NCBI GenBank assembly: GCA_018814045.1
Contig: JAHJAR010000020.1
Coordinates: 1-46,996 of the forward strand
DNA: 46,996 nucleotides
Direction of reading: 5' to 3'
Source: Planctomycetota bacterium
GTDB lineage: Bacteria; Planctomycetota; Phycisphaerae; UBA1845; Fen-1342
A program made the translations under genes and the position numbers. A model generated the notes under the pieces. That model saw only the letters and a program-made list of their open reading frames with translations. It was not told where the DNA came from and did not search any database. How positions within the stretch are numbered: the stretch's first letter is position 1; every line of letters starts with the position of its first letter. Shown in pieces: positions 36,241 to 44,755 of this stretch.

Positions 36241-36649
36241 TGGGAATCGTCGTGTATCGCGGCAGGCGCGGATCGGAGGAACCGCGCGGATCCACACCAA
36301 CCGTGTTTCGTGACGGTCGTTTTCGACCGGGCCTGCCAGCACAGCTCGTCACAGCGATTATACAGGACGGGGCGTACGCCTGCGTGGCCCGAACCCCGTG
36401 GCCGCCAAGGTCAGCGTCGAGGAGGTCGCAGTCGGGATACGGGGCGTGGCATGCGGCGCAGCCCACGAACGCCAGCGTCAAGCCGTTGAGGTCGCTCGCT
36501 CGTGCGAGATTCCCGACTCGCACGCGCGGTCCGCAGAATCCCGACCCTGTGCGATCGCGGGAGAGGATTCTCGCACCAGCCAGCCGGAGCCTCACAGACC
36601 GCTCCGTTTCGTGCTCTCGTCTCCCAACCTCGGCCCCTGTACGGCGGGC
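36241..36649. other. Spacer with a possible degenerate dockerin-tail remnant
   Basis: No intact gene. On the minus strand about 36375-36485 encodes DLNGLTLAFVGCAACHAPYPDCDLLDADL (read in parts), whose APYPDCDLLDADL part resembles the AQFPDCDHLLADI linker of the dockerin-like tails at 39600-39800 and 43050-43240. The first repeat seems shortened and the second lost. This suggests a gene fossil; chance resemblance is not excluded. Confidence 0.4.
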
Positions 36650-37705
36650 TCACTCGAGATTCCGTTGATAGGGTTGGAAGGGCCACGCGTCGCGTTTGTA
36701 CGCACAGAAGGGCAACGGATCCACTATGGCATTGAAGGGCCAGGTCCAATCTCCCTCAGCCCCCCAGATTCGCGCGCTCGTGGGCCATGAGTCGAGACGC
36801 CAGCCACTTCCGTAGCGCAAGAGATATGGGTTGCATCCGGGCGCCAGCCCCATCGCATCGGCTGTAAGCTCGTCTACGTCGGGGCCAGGAACGGCCCGTG
36901 CAGCCCGGGCACTGCCATTCACGAAGAATACGTTGGCCTTGCGGTGACGGCCGTGCCAGTCGGTTCGGTCACGACGCCGGGCGGGGCCGCCGGTCTGGAT
37001 GAGCGTGAAGAATGAAGCCTCGGCCATCAGCACCAGTTGACCGGGGGCCTCGAGCGTGTCGATGCGCTGTCCCCACGGGCTGATCGACAGGGCGCCGGTG
37101 TCATCGAGCAGCGCGTATGTGTTCGCCCGATAGCTGTTGCCGAACAGACTGTAGCAGGGTCTGCCAAGCGAGCGTGACGGCAGATCCGCGGGAGCCCACT
37201 CGGCACGGTAGCCAGCGTCCGAGGGGCAGCGAAATATGGGCATGTCGTTGTTGTCGATCGCCGTGAAGCGTGCGCCCAGGTAGTAGCAGTTCAGAGGGCG
37301 CCTCTGTGCCCCATAGGCCGGGCTGCTAGTCCCGGGCGGGATGTAGCCCCGCCAGTCGCCGGTGAGCCACAGTTCTGCGGGGCCGGTTGGGGCCAGGCGC
37401 AACGGCTCCTGGGCGTCGCAGCCACCCCAGACGAAGGCGTTGGCGGTTCGCCACAGCCATTCGCAGCCCGTCGGTCGGATCATCATTTGGTGTATCGGGA
37501 CTGGCTGGGCGGCCGAGTCTTCAGCAGCGTACTGCTGAAGCATGACGCCGATCTGGCGCATGTTCGACAGGCATACCGTGGTTCTGGACTGCTCGCGTGC
37601 TTGCGACATGCTCGGCAGCGCAATTGCCAGCAGCAACGCGATGATGGCTATCACGACCAGCAACTCAATCAGCGTGAAACCGCAAGCGTATCGTGACGTG
37701 TTCAT
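36650..37705 (-). CDS. Pseudopilin-like protein with type IV prepilin leader
   Basis: 351 residues. The leader [25 protein letters not shown] has the prepilin peptidase site after Gly9 and Glu at +5. The body has the pattern of planctomycete DUF1559-type proteins, with a late [19 protein letters not shown]. Such proteins are surface or secretion-related and abundant in planctomycetes. Its ATG overlaps the stop of the upstream zinc-ribbon protein (ATGA). No type II secretion ATPase is nearby. Confidence 0.88.
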   Translation of the reverse strand: MNTSRYACGFTLIELLVVIAIIALLLAIALPSMSQAREQSRTTVCLSNMRQIGVMLQQYAAEDSAAQPVPIHQMMIRPTGCEWLWRTANAFVWGGCDAQEPLRLAPTGPAELWLTGDWRGYIPPGTSSPAYGAQRRPLNCYYLGARFTAIDNNDMPIFRCPSDAGYRAEWAPADLPSRSLGRPCYSLFGNSYRANTYALLDDTGALSISPWGQRIDTLEAPGQLVLMAEASFFTLIQTGGPARRRDRTDWHGRHRKANVFFVNGSARAARAVPGPDVDELTADAMGLAPGCNPYLLRYGSGWRLDSWPTSARIWGAEGDWTWPFNAIVDPLPFCAYKRDAWPFQPYQRNLE

Positions 37706-38205
37706 GGTGAAACCTCCGGCGGTGACGCGGTCGCGGGGAACCCGTTGCTCACATCCTCACGACAGGCTGTATAGGCTTGGCAATTCGGGCAGTAGAACAA
37801 CCTCGCGGGGATGCAGAGGTCGCGCAGTTCGGACCGGTCGGGCAGCCGTCGGTGACCGCACTGTCGGCAGCAGACGGCGACACTGGACGCCGTCGCGCCG
37901 TCGGATGCCACAAGCCCCGATGGACCATCGGACGCACACGAACTCCAGGAGATCATGAGAAGTGCAACCGCGATGAACGCCGCAATCGCGAGCGTGACAG
38001 TGATCCCGAGCACCCGTGGTAGCCCGTCGCGCTGGCGTAGGCAGACCTGGGACAGCATTGCGCCTGCCTGGTAGCGAACAAGTAACGCGCGGCCGACAGA
38101 CTCAACACTTCGGATCACCAGGCGGCGTGCACGCTGTGCCAATGCACCGGCTACCAGCATGATGTTCAGGTGGGCCAGAATCGTCCGGAGCACATGCCAG
38201 GTCAT
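37702..38205 (-). CDS. Small membrane protein with C-terminal zinc-ribbon motif, coupled to the pseudopilin
   Basis: 167 residues: hydrophobic helix at about 10-25, a second at about 68-90, then a zinc-ribbon-like CRQCGHRR...FYCPNC (two CxxC pairs about 27 residues apart). The ATG at 38205 has GGAGG seven bases upstream. Stop and pseudopilin start overlap. Function unknown; the coupling suggests it works with or regulates the pseudopilin. Confidence 0.65.
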   Translation of the reverse strand: MTWHVLRTILAHLNIMLVAGALAQRARRLVIRSVESVGRALLVRYQAGAMLSQVCLRQRDGLPRVLGITVTLAIAAFIAVALLMISWSSCASDGPSGLVASDGATASSVAVCCRQCGHRRLPDRSELRDLCIPARLFYCPNCQAYTACREDVSNGFPATASPPEVSP

Positions 38206-38748
38206 CTCGTGGCCTCCCGCCGGCACGGGACCGCCTGTGCTCCCAACGCCGAGCACTTCTTGAGCAGCAGTCGGAGTGCCCGCTGCCGAGCGACAGTCCC
38301 AGTGGTGCTTGACCACGGAGGACTGCCCAATCGACGTGCACTTGGCTGGGACTATTCACTGCTGGACGGACGATGGTCTGCAAAGCGGCTCCTGCCGTGG
38401 GTAGTGGGTCGCCTGAAGGTGGCCTCGGGCGCCCCCCAACGGATTTCAGCAAACCGGTCTTGTTGGCACACAGATTGCCATGGCAGTTATGGCGCTCGTG
38501 TCGTCCGGCTGGCGCGCCGCAGTGGGCTTGGCGGTACACTTGGGAAGGCTGGACGCGGCGCCTAGAATCCTGGCGTAGGTGCCGGATTTGTGAATCCGGC
38601 TGGCAGGGAGACGCTGCGGAGAGGCTGTGCCGGCCGCCCTGAGCGACCCTGGTTCCGCCTGAGAGGGGCGCGGACCGATGATCGCGGGCATATCCGGCGG
38701 CTGGCAATCACAACTCAGGTCAGCGCAATTCGAAAGGAGAGAGAGCAT
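38206..38748. other. Divergent intergenic region upstream of the dockerin-tailed gene
   Basis: Open frames here lack family features. The stretch holds a possible sigma-54 promoter (38463-38479) and a short hairpin near 38581-38600 (CCGGATTTGTGAATCCGG). Confidence 0.5.
38463..38479 (+). promoter_or_regulatory. Possible sigma-54 (RpoN) promoter
   Basis: TTGGCACACAGATTGCC has the -24 GG and -12 GC elements 10 bases apart with the flanking TTGGCAC and TTGC, a close match to the RpoN consensus. It would drive the gene at 38749 through a leader of about 260 bases. No activator gene is in the window. Confidence 0.4.
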
Positions 38749-39801
38749 ATGTTCGTACGGCTGTGCCCATGGTCCCTTTGTATACCTGTGCTTGTCGTCG
38801 CAAGCGGCCTGACCGGGCTGCCGAGCGCGTTCGCGCAGGACGCCACCATTATCGATCACAATTGCACCACCCTGGAGCGGGTGCCGGCTTACTGGATCGA
38901 GCAGGCCAAGAACACGCTGAGATTGTCCTACGGGCACACATCTCACGGCAGCCAGCCGATCAGCGGGATGAATGTCTTCAAGAACCCGTCCGGTTCGCTC
39001 TACTGGTGGGATCACGACGGAACCAACGGCGGTTTGTCGCTGTGGGACTACTATCCGAGCGGAGACCTCGGCAACCCCGACTATTACACCTGGGAGGTGC
39101 GTACGCGGGCCATGCTCGACGATCCCGGCTGCGACCGCAACTGCGTAGTCTGGTCCTGGTGCGGCCAGGCCGACACCACGCAGCAGAATATGCAGATCTA
39201 CCTCGATCTCATGACCGGACTGATCAACGACTACCCCGACGTTACCTTCGTTTACATGACCGGGCACCTGAACGGCACCGGCGTCGAGGGCAACCTCAAC
39301 GCCCGCAACAACCAGATTCGCGACCACGTTATCGCGACTGGCGGGGTCCTCTTCGATTTCGCCGACATCGAGAGCTACGACCCCGACGGCAACGGCTACT
39401 TGCACTTGTACGCGAACGACAACTGCGATTACTGGCTGGACGGACAGCAGCACAACTGGGCCATCGAGTGGTGCGACGCCCACCCGGGTGAGTGCTCGAC
39501 CTGTAGCTGTGCCCATTCCCAGTCGCTGAACTGCGATCGGAAGGGCCGCGCTTACTGGTGGATGCTGGCCCGCATCGCCGGCTGGCCGAGCGGGTTTGCC
39601 GCGGGCGACCTGAACTGCGATGGTGCCATCAACGGCTTCGATATCGACGCTTTCGTGGCCGTCTTGGGCGACGTCGAGCCCTACGCTGCGTACTACGCGC
39701 AGTTCCCCGACTGCGACCACCTGTTGGCGGACATCAACGGCGACCTAACAGTCGACGCTTTCGACATCGACGCATTCGTGGCCTTGTTGGCGGGCCCGTA
39801 G
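38749..39801 (+). CDS. Secreted SGNH-like protein with dockerin-like C-terminal repeats
   Basis: 350 residues. AAGGAGA lies eight bases before the ATG; a signal peptide ends near AFA-QD (residue ~27). The body begins IIDHNCTTLERVPAYWIEQAKNTLRLSYGHTSHGSQPISG, with later VVWSWCGQ and VTFVYMTGHLNG. The GHTSHGS block recurs in a family of secreted bacterial proteins; SGNH-hydrolase kinship is inference. The C-terminus (about 290-350) has two Ca-binding dockerin-like repeats, GDLNCDGAINGFDIDAFV and ADINGDLTVDAFDIDAFV. The same tail occurs on the next gene, suggesting a shared surface-sorting or cohesion role. Reaction unknown. Confidence 0.75.
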   Translation: MFVRLCPWSLCIPVLVVASGLTGLPSAFAQDATIIDHNCTTLERVPAYWIEQAKNTLRLSYGHTSHGSQPISGMNVFKNPSGSLYWWDHDGTNGGLSLWDYYPSGDLGNPDYYTWEVRTRAMLDDPGCDRNCVVWSWCGQADTTQQNMQIYLDLMTGLINDYPDVTFVYMTGHLNGTGVEGNLNARNNQIRDHVIATGGVLFDFADIESYDPDGNGYLHLYANDNCDYWLDGQQHNWAIEWCDAHPGECSTCSCAHSQSLNCDRKGRAYWWMLARIAGWPSGFAAGDLNCDGAINGFDIDAFVAVLGDVEPYAAYYAQFPDCDHLLADINGDLTVDAFDIDAFVALLAGP

Positions 39802-39837
39802 GCGCGACGCCGCCTGCGGCCGCTCGATCACCGCACG

Positions 39838-39895
39838 CAAGCCCCCGGACGAGGTGGGTCTCGTAGCCTGACGGTCACCTCATCTGCGGGGCTTG
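39838..39895. repeat. Imperfect palindrome between the two dockerin-tailed genes
   Basis: Arms 39838-39856 (CAAGCCCCCGGACGAGGTG) and 39876-39895 (CACCTCATCTGCGGGGCTTG) pair with few mismatches around a 19-base loop. There is no T-run after it, so a classical terminator is less likely than a small palindromic repeat. Confidence 0.6.
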
Positions 39896-40035
39896 TGGTA
39901 TGCGCGCCTATAGTCCCGGTTTTTGGTTCCGTCCGCCTCCCGAATCGGTTAACCTTGTAGCGGGCGACACAGAAGTTGGGATGGCTTACCTGCCGCGTAC
40001 ACTGCGTTTGAAAAGCGAAAATGGAGACTGCGCTC

Positions 40036-43000
40036 ATGGCGACAACACCACAGACCAAGATGTTACTAGCGGGGCTATTCATGGCCGGCTTCCTGGCCGC
40101 CAGCGTTCCGGCGGCGGCTCAGTCCGCCGGAGATTCTGGCCGACCATTTCCCGCCCCAATAGCGGACCAATCCGTTCACAACCTGCGTTACGTCGAAGTC
40201 CCCGGATCAGACGTCCGGCTGGCACTGTGGGAGCAAACCGGGCCCTCGGGCGGGCTGGACGCTTACTACGCGATCAGCCTCGACGGCGGTGGATTCGACA
40301 CCGTGCGGAAGACCTCGTACCAGGTCCACCTCCGCTACGCCAGCTTCGACCCGCTCCGCGCCGTGCCCGCCGTTCCAGACGAGTTAGTGGCCGACGCCAG
40401 CGCTGACGAACAGATCTACCTGGTCCAGTTTGTTACGCAGCCGCTGGATGTCTTCCGTGCGGACATCCGCGCGCTCGGCGGGGTCGTGTACAAGTTCATC
40501 GCCGACCACACGCATCTCGTCCGCATGACGTCGGCAGTCAGAGACCAGGTCAGTCAACTGCCCTACGTGCGCTGGATTGGGCCCTACCACCCGGCGTACC
40601 GGATGGAAGAGTACCTGCTCGAGCATCGGGCGCGCGCCGCCGAGTTCTTCCCGCGGCAGCGCTACAACATCATGGTCTTCGAGGCCGGAACGCAGCAGAA
40701 GGACGCCGTCGCCGAGCGCATCGCGGCCCTGGGCGGCGAGATCAACATGGCCAACGCCGGCAAGTTCCTGCTCGAAGCCACGCTGGCGCCGGAGCAGCTT
40801 TTCGAGGTCGTGCGTTGGAACGAAGTCCTCTTCGTGGATCGCTGGAGTCCGTACACGACCGACATGGACGTCGTCCGTGAGATCGGCGGGGCCAACTACA
40901 TCGAGACCGTAGGCGGCTTCACCGGCACGGGTGTGCGGGGCGAGATTATCGATCTGGGTTTCAACACCAGTCACGTCGACTTCCAGTCACGGCCGTTGAT
41001 TCTGCACACCGCAGTCAGCCAGGATTCGCACGGGGCCGCCTGCTCGGGCATCTGTTTTGGCGATGGCACGGGCAACGCCCAGGCGCGCGGGATGCTGCCG
41101 GACGGGCAGGGCATTGTGGCCGATTGGGACGTCGTCAGCGTTGGGCAGGCCCGCTACGATCACACGGGCGAGTTGGTGGCGGATCCGTACTACGCCGTCT
41201 TCCAAACCGCCAGCGTCGGCAGTGCGCAGACAACGCAATACACGAACGTCTCCGCCGACACTGACGCGGCCCTGTTCGACTTCGATATTCTGCACTGCCA
41301 GTCGCAGAGCAATCTGGGCAACCAGAATTCGCGGCCCCAGGCCTGGGCCAAGAACATCGTCGCCTGTGGCGGCATCTACCACTACGACACGCTCACTAAG
41401 GATGACGACCGCTGGAGCCACGGGGCCAGCATCGGCCCGGCGGCCGATGGACGCATCAAGCCGGACTTATGCCATTTCTACGACAACATCTTCACGACCT
41501 ACTGCTGCACGCCGACGTCGTACACGTCGTCGTTCGGCGGCACGAGTGGCGCGACGCCAATCGTGGCCGGCCACTTCGGCCTGTTCTTCCAGATGTGGGC
41601 CGCGGGCACGTTCGGCAACGACTATGACCCACAGGGCACGGTATTCGAGAACCGTTCACACATGACCACGGCCAAGGCCGCACTGATCAACACCGCCAGC
41701 CAATACCCCTTCCCGCCCGCGACCGACATCGGCCGCTTCCAACAGGGTTGGGGTATGCCCGATTTGCAGCACCTCTACGACATGCGTGAGTCGCTGTTCG
41801 TCGTGGACGAGGAAGACATCCTCACGAACCTCGACACAATCACGTACTACCTGACTGTCCTCGTAGACGAGCCCGCCTTGCGCGTCACCATGACCTATGC
41901 TGATCCGCCCGGCGTCCCCGGCGCCAGCGTTCACCGCATCAACGATCTGACGCTCAAGGTCACCGCGCCGTCCGGCGACGTCTATTGGGGCAACAACGGC
42001 CTGACCGGCGGCCACTGGTCCACGCCCGGCGGGTCGGCCAACACGGTCGACACCGTCGAGAACGTCTTTGTTCAGGACCCAGTCGCCGGCGCCTGGATCG
42101 TCGAGGTCATCGCCTCCGAGATCAACGAGGATGGCCACGTCGAGACCCCGCAGATGGACGCCGACTTCGCCCTGGTCGTCAGCGGTGCCGTCGCGGAACC
42201 ACCGGCCCTGCAAATCCGGCTGCCCGGCGGATTGCCGCAGTACATCGCGCCCGGGCAAACAACAGATATCGACGTGCAGATTATCGACGGCCAGGAAACC
42301 TACGTCCCCGGCACAGCCCTGCTCCACTATCGCTTTGATTCCGGCGATCTGTTCAGCAGCGTCCCCATGACACCTGTCGGCGGCGTCGATTTCGTCGCCA
42401 CGCTACCACGGCCCTATTGCGACGATATCCCCGAGTTCTACTTCAGCGCCGAGGGCGATGGCGGCACGGTAGTCTACAACCCCAGCAACGCCCCCGACGG
42501 TACCTATACCGCTGAGGTGGGTGAGTTCATCACCGCCTTCACCGATGCTTTCGACACCGACCCCGGCTGGACCACGCAGGCTGCCTGGGCCTTCGGGCAG
42601 CCTAGCGGTGGCGGCGGCGAGTACGGCGGACCCGATCCGACCAGCGGACATACAGGCAACTACGTGTATGGCTACAACCTCAGCGGCGACTATGACAACA
42701 ACATGCCCGAGCGGCATCTGACCAGCACGCCGATCGACTGCACCGGGCTGACGAACATGCGGCTCAAGTTCTGGCGCTGGCTCGGCGTCGAGCAGGCGCT
42801 GTATGACCACGCCTACGTGCGTGTCAGTAACGACGGCACAAATTGGGCTACCGTCTGGGAAAACGGCGGAGAAATCGCCGACACCGGCTGGGTCGAGATG
42901 GACCTCGACATCTCCGCCATCGCCGACGATCAACCGGCTATTTACCTGCGTTGGACCATGGGCACGACCGACGGTGGCTGGCGCTATTGCGGCTGGAACA

Positions 43001-43245
43001 TCGATGATCTCGAGCTGGTCGGCTTCATCTGCGAGACGCCCTACGACGTCGGCGATCTGAACTGCGACGGGCTGGTTGACGGTTTCGATATCGACCCGTT
43101 CGTCCTGGTCATGGGTGATGAGGACCCCTACGACGCCTACTACACCCTCTACCCCGATTGCGACCACATGCTCGCGGACATCAACGGCGACGATTCGATC
43201 GATGGCTTCGACATCGACGCCTTCGTGGAACTGCTCAAAGGGTAG
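40036..43245 (+). CDS. Secreted subtilisin-like serine protease (S8) with dockerin-like C-terminal repeats
   Basis: 1069 residues. The ATG at 40036 has GGAGA eight bases upstream (an ATG at 40021 is alternative); the signal peptide ends at PAAAQS (about 29). A propeptide-like region (about 30-280) precedes the S8 domain: Asp in GEIIDLGFNTSHVDF, His in SQDSHGAACSGICFGDGTGN and Ser in SSFGGTSGATPIVAG. A beta-rich domain with P-domain-like features follows (MTYADPPGVPG, LTLKVTAPSGDVYWGNN), then a jelly-roll-like segment (about 835-1000), then paired repeats GDLNCDGLVDGFDIDPFV and ADINGDDSIDGFDIDAFV. An extracellular protease; substrate unknown. Confidence 0.9.
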   Translation: MATTPQTKMLLAGLFMAGFLAASVPAAAQSAGDSGRPFPAPIADQSVHNLRYVEVPGSDVRLALWEQTGPSGGLDAYYAISLDGGGFDTVRKTSYQVHLRYASFDPLRAVPAVPDELVADASADEQIYLVQFVTQPLDVFRADIRALGGVVYKFIADHTHLVRMTSAVRDQVSQLPYVRWIGPYHPAYRMEEYLLEHRARAAEFFPRQRYNIMVFEAGTQQKDAVAERIAALGGEINMANAGKFLLEATLAPEQLFEVVRWNEVLFVDRWSPYTTDMDVVREIGGANYIETVGGFTGTGVRGEIIDLGFNTSHVDFQSRPLILHTAVSQDSHGAACSGICFGDGTGNAQARGMLPDGQGIVADWDVVSVGQARYDHTGELVADPYYAVFQTASVGSAQTTQYTNVSADTDAALFDFDILHCQSQSNLGNQNSRPQAWAKNIVACGGIYHYDTLTKDDDRWSHGASIGPAADGRIKPDLCHFYDNIFTTYCCTPTSYTSSFGGTSGATPIVAGHFGLFFQMWAAGTFGNDYDPQGTVFENRSHMTTAKAALINTASQYPFPPATDIGRFQQGWGMPDLQHLYDMRESLFVVDEEDILTNLDTITYYLTVLVDEPALRVTMTYADPPGVPGASVHRINDLTLKVTAPSGDVYWGNNGLTGGHWSTPGGSANTVDTVENVFVQDPVAGAWIVEVIASEINEDGHVETPQMDADFALVVSGAVAEPPALQIRLPGGLPQYIAPGQTTDIDVQIIDGQETYVPGTALLHYRFDSGDLFSSVPMTPVGGVDFVATLPRPYCDDIPEFYFSAEGDGGTVVYNPSNAPDGTYTAEVGEFITAFTDAFDTDPGWTTQAAWAFGQPSGGGGEYGGPDPTSGHTGNYVYGYNLSGDYDNNMPERHLTSTPIDCTGLTNMRLKFWRWLGVEQALYDHAYVRVSNDGTNWATVWENGGEIADTGWVEMDLDISAIADDQPAIYLRWTMGTTDGGWRYCGWNIDDLELVGFICETPYDVGDLNCDGLVDGFDIDPFVLVMGDEDPYDAYYTLYPDCDHMLADINGDDSIDGFDIDAFVELLKG

Positions 43246-43275
43246 CAACCGGCGCGTATCCGCGAACCGGTCAGT

Positions 43276-43319
43276 GCGGCGGCAGGCACTTCGGCGACGA
43301 GTGCGGCCGCCGCGTTTTT
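43276..43319 (+). terminator. Rho-independent terminator after the subtilase
   Basis: GCGGCGG (43276-43282) pairs with CCGCCGC (43307-43313), with an inner GCACT/AGTGC stem, followed by GTTTTTC. It lies 30 bases after the subtilase stop and before the convergent M28 gene. Confidence 0.8.
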
Positions 43320-43344
43320 CTGGCTTCGCGGCGCGCCTTCGCCG

Positions 43345-44715
43345 CTACCACCCCATCTCCGCCTGCAATCCGACCGGATCGAAGCGCGCGCTGGGTCGCT
43401 CCGGGCAATCGGCCAGGCGCCGCAGCAGGACCGCAAACACCGCGGCCGACTGCACGGTCTGCCGTCGATCAACCTGGTCATATGTGTCGCGTGCCGTGTG
43501 GTAGTACTTCGCGCCGGGGCCCAGCTCGCCGGAGAGATAAACGGCGCAAACGCCCGCGCGCATGAACGGGGCGTGGTCGGACCAGAAACCGGTCGAGTTG
43601 CCAACGTCCGGGCTGATCTCGTACGCCGGCAGAGCCTCCTGCACTGATTTGAGAAAATCCACGATTTCCGGATGCCCGCAGGTGCCGAACTGCCGCGGAG
43701 CGCCGGGCATATCGACGTTCACGACAGCGACGATGTCGTCTAACTCGGCGGCGTGGGCCTGCACGTAAGCCTGGCTGCCGCGGAGCCCGTGCTCTTCACC
43801 CATGAACAAGATGAAGCGCAGCGTGCGCCGCGGTCGCCATTCGACGCGGGCCAGGGCGCGGGCGGTTTCGAGCACCGTCGCGGCCCCGTTGGCATTGTCG
43901 ATGGCGCCTTCGGCCAGGTGCCAACTGTCGAGGTGCGCCCCGAGTATCACGACCTCATTCGCCAGCGAACCCATCCCCGGAATCTCACCGACCACGTTGT
44001 TGGGCCGGGCCAGCCAGGATTCCGCATCAATGGTCACGTTCAGCCGCACGCGCTCGCCGGCGCTCAGCCGTTGCACCAACGCGGCTCCATCATCGGCCCC
44101 AATGACCACCACAGGCAGCGCGTGTGGTTCCGCGTGCCCGTTGCCTATCAAGACCTCGCGACCGGGGCGCGAGTGAACGATCAGGCCGGCGGCACCATAC
44201 CGCACCGCCCAAGCCGCTTTCTGTCTGCGAGACGCCCCGCCGTCGCTTACCAGGGCGTACTTACCGGGCAGTTGCCCGCTGGCTTCTTCGAACTGCTCCT
44301 CACCGCCCGCCCCCATGTCGAGCACTTCAGCCGTGACGCCTTCCGGCGGCGTACTCAGCGTGTTTCCCAGACCTGTGGCCTGGGCCAACAAGCAAGGCGG
44401 CTCATCGAGCACGGTGACCACTGTGCTGCGATCGTACCAGCTCATCATCTCGAACGGCTCGAGATGCACATTGGCGAGGCCGTATTCGCGGAGCTTGTCG
44501 GCCACGTAGCGCTCGGCCGCGTGCGCGTTTGGGCTGCCACTGACGCGCCCCCCCGGCTGGGCGATCGCGCGCAGATTCTCGGCAAACTCACTGCCCATCA
44601 TGACTTCGCCGATCAGATCGCGATCGATGCGGGCGCGGTCGGCTTGTTGGCAGCCGCCGGCGAGCCCCGCTAACGCTGACAGTGCAGCCCACAGAGCCGT
44701 CTGGCTTCGTAGCAT
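43345..44715 (-). CDS. M28-family zinc aminopeptidase, lipoprotein
   Basis: 456 residues. The lipobox LAGGC (Cys22) follows a hydrophobic leader, so it is anchored outside the cytoplasm. A PA domain (about 115-215) sits before or within the peptidase. Zinc and catalytic residues are visible: VILGAHLDSWHLAEGAIDNANGAA (His, Asp), FMGEEHGLRGS (Glu-Glu), VNVDMPG (Asp) and YYHTARDTYDQVD (His). It would trim peptides, perhaps those made by the neighbouring subtilase. It converges on the subtilase and lies 40 bases after the carbamoyltransferase. Confidence 0.92.
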   Translation of the reverse strand: MLRSQTALWAALSALAGLAGGCQQADRARIDRDLIGEVMMGSEFAENLRAIAQPGGRVSGSPNAHAAERYVADKLREYGLANVHLEPFEMMSWYDRSTVVTVLDEPPCLLAQATGLGNTLSTPPEGVTAEVLDMGAGGEEQFEEASGQLPGKYALVSDGGASRRQKAAWAVRYGAAGLIVHSRPGREVLIGNGHAEPHALPVVVIGADDGAALVQRLSAGERVRLNVTIDAESWLARPNNVVGEIPGMGSLANEVVILGAHLDSWHLAEGAIDNANGAATVLETARALARVEWRPRRTLRFILFMGEEHGLRGSQAYVQAHAAELDDIVAVVNVDMPGAPRQFGTCGHPEIVDFLKSVQEALPAYEISPDVGNSTGFWSDHAPFMRAGVCAVYLSGELGPGAKYYHTARDTYDQVDRRQTVQSAAVFAVLLRRLADCPERPSARFDPVGLQAEMGW

Positions 44716-44755
44716 GTGTGCGGTCTCCCTACCTCCGCCGCGTCCCCCGTCCCGG

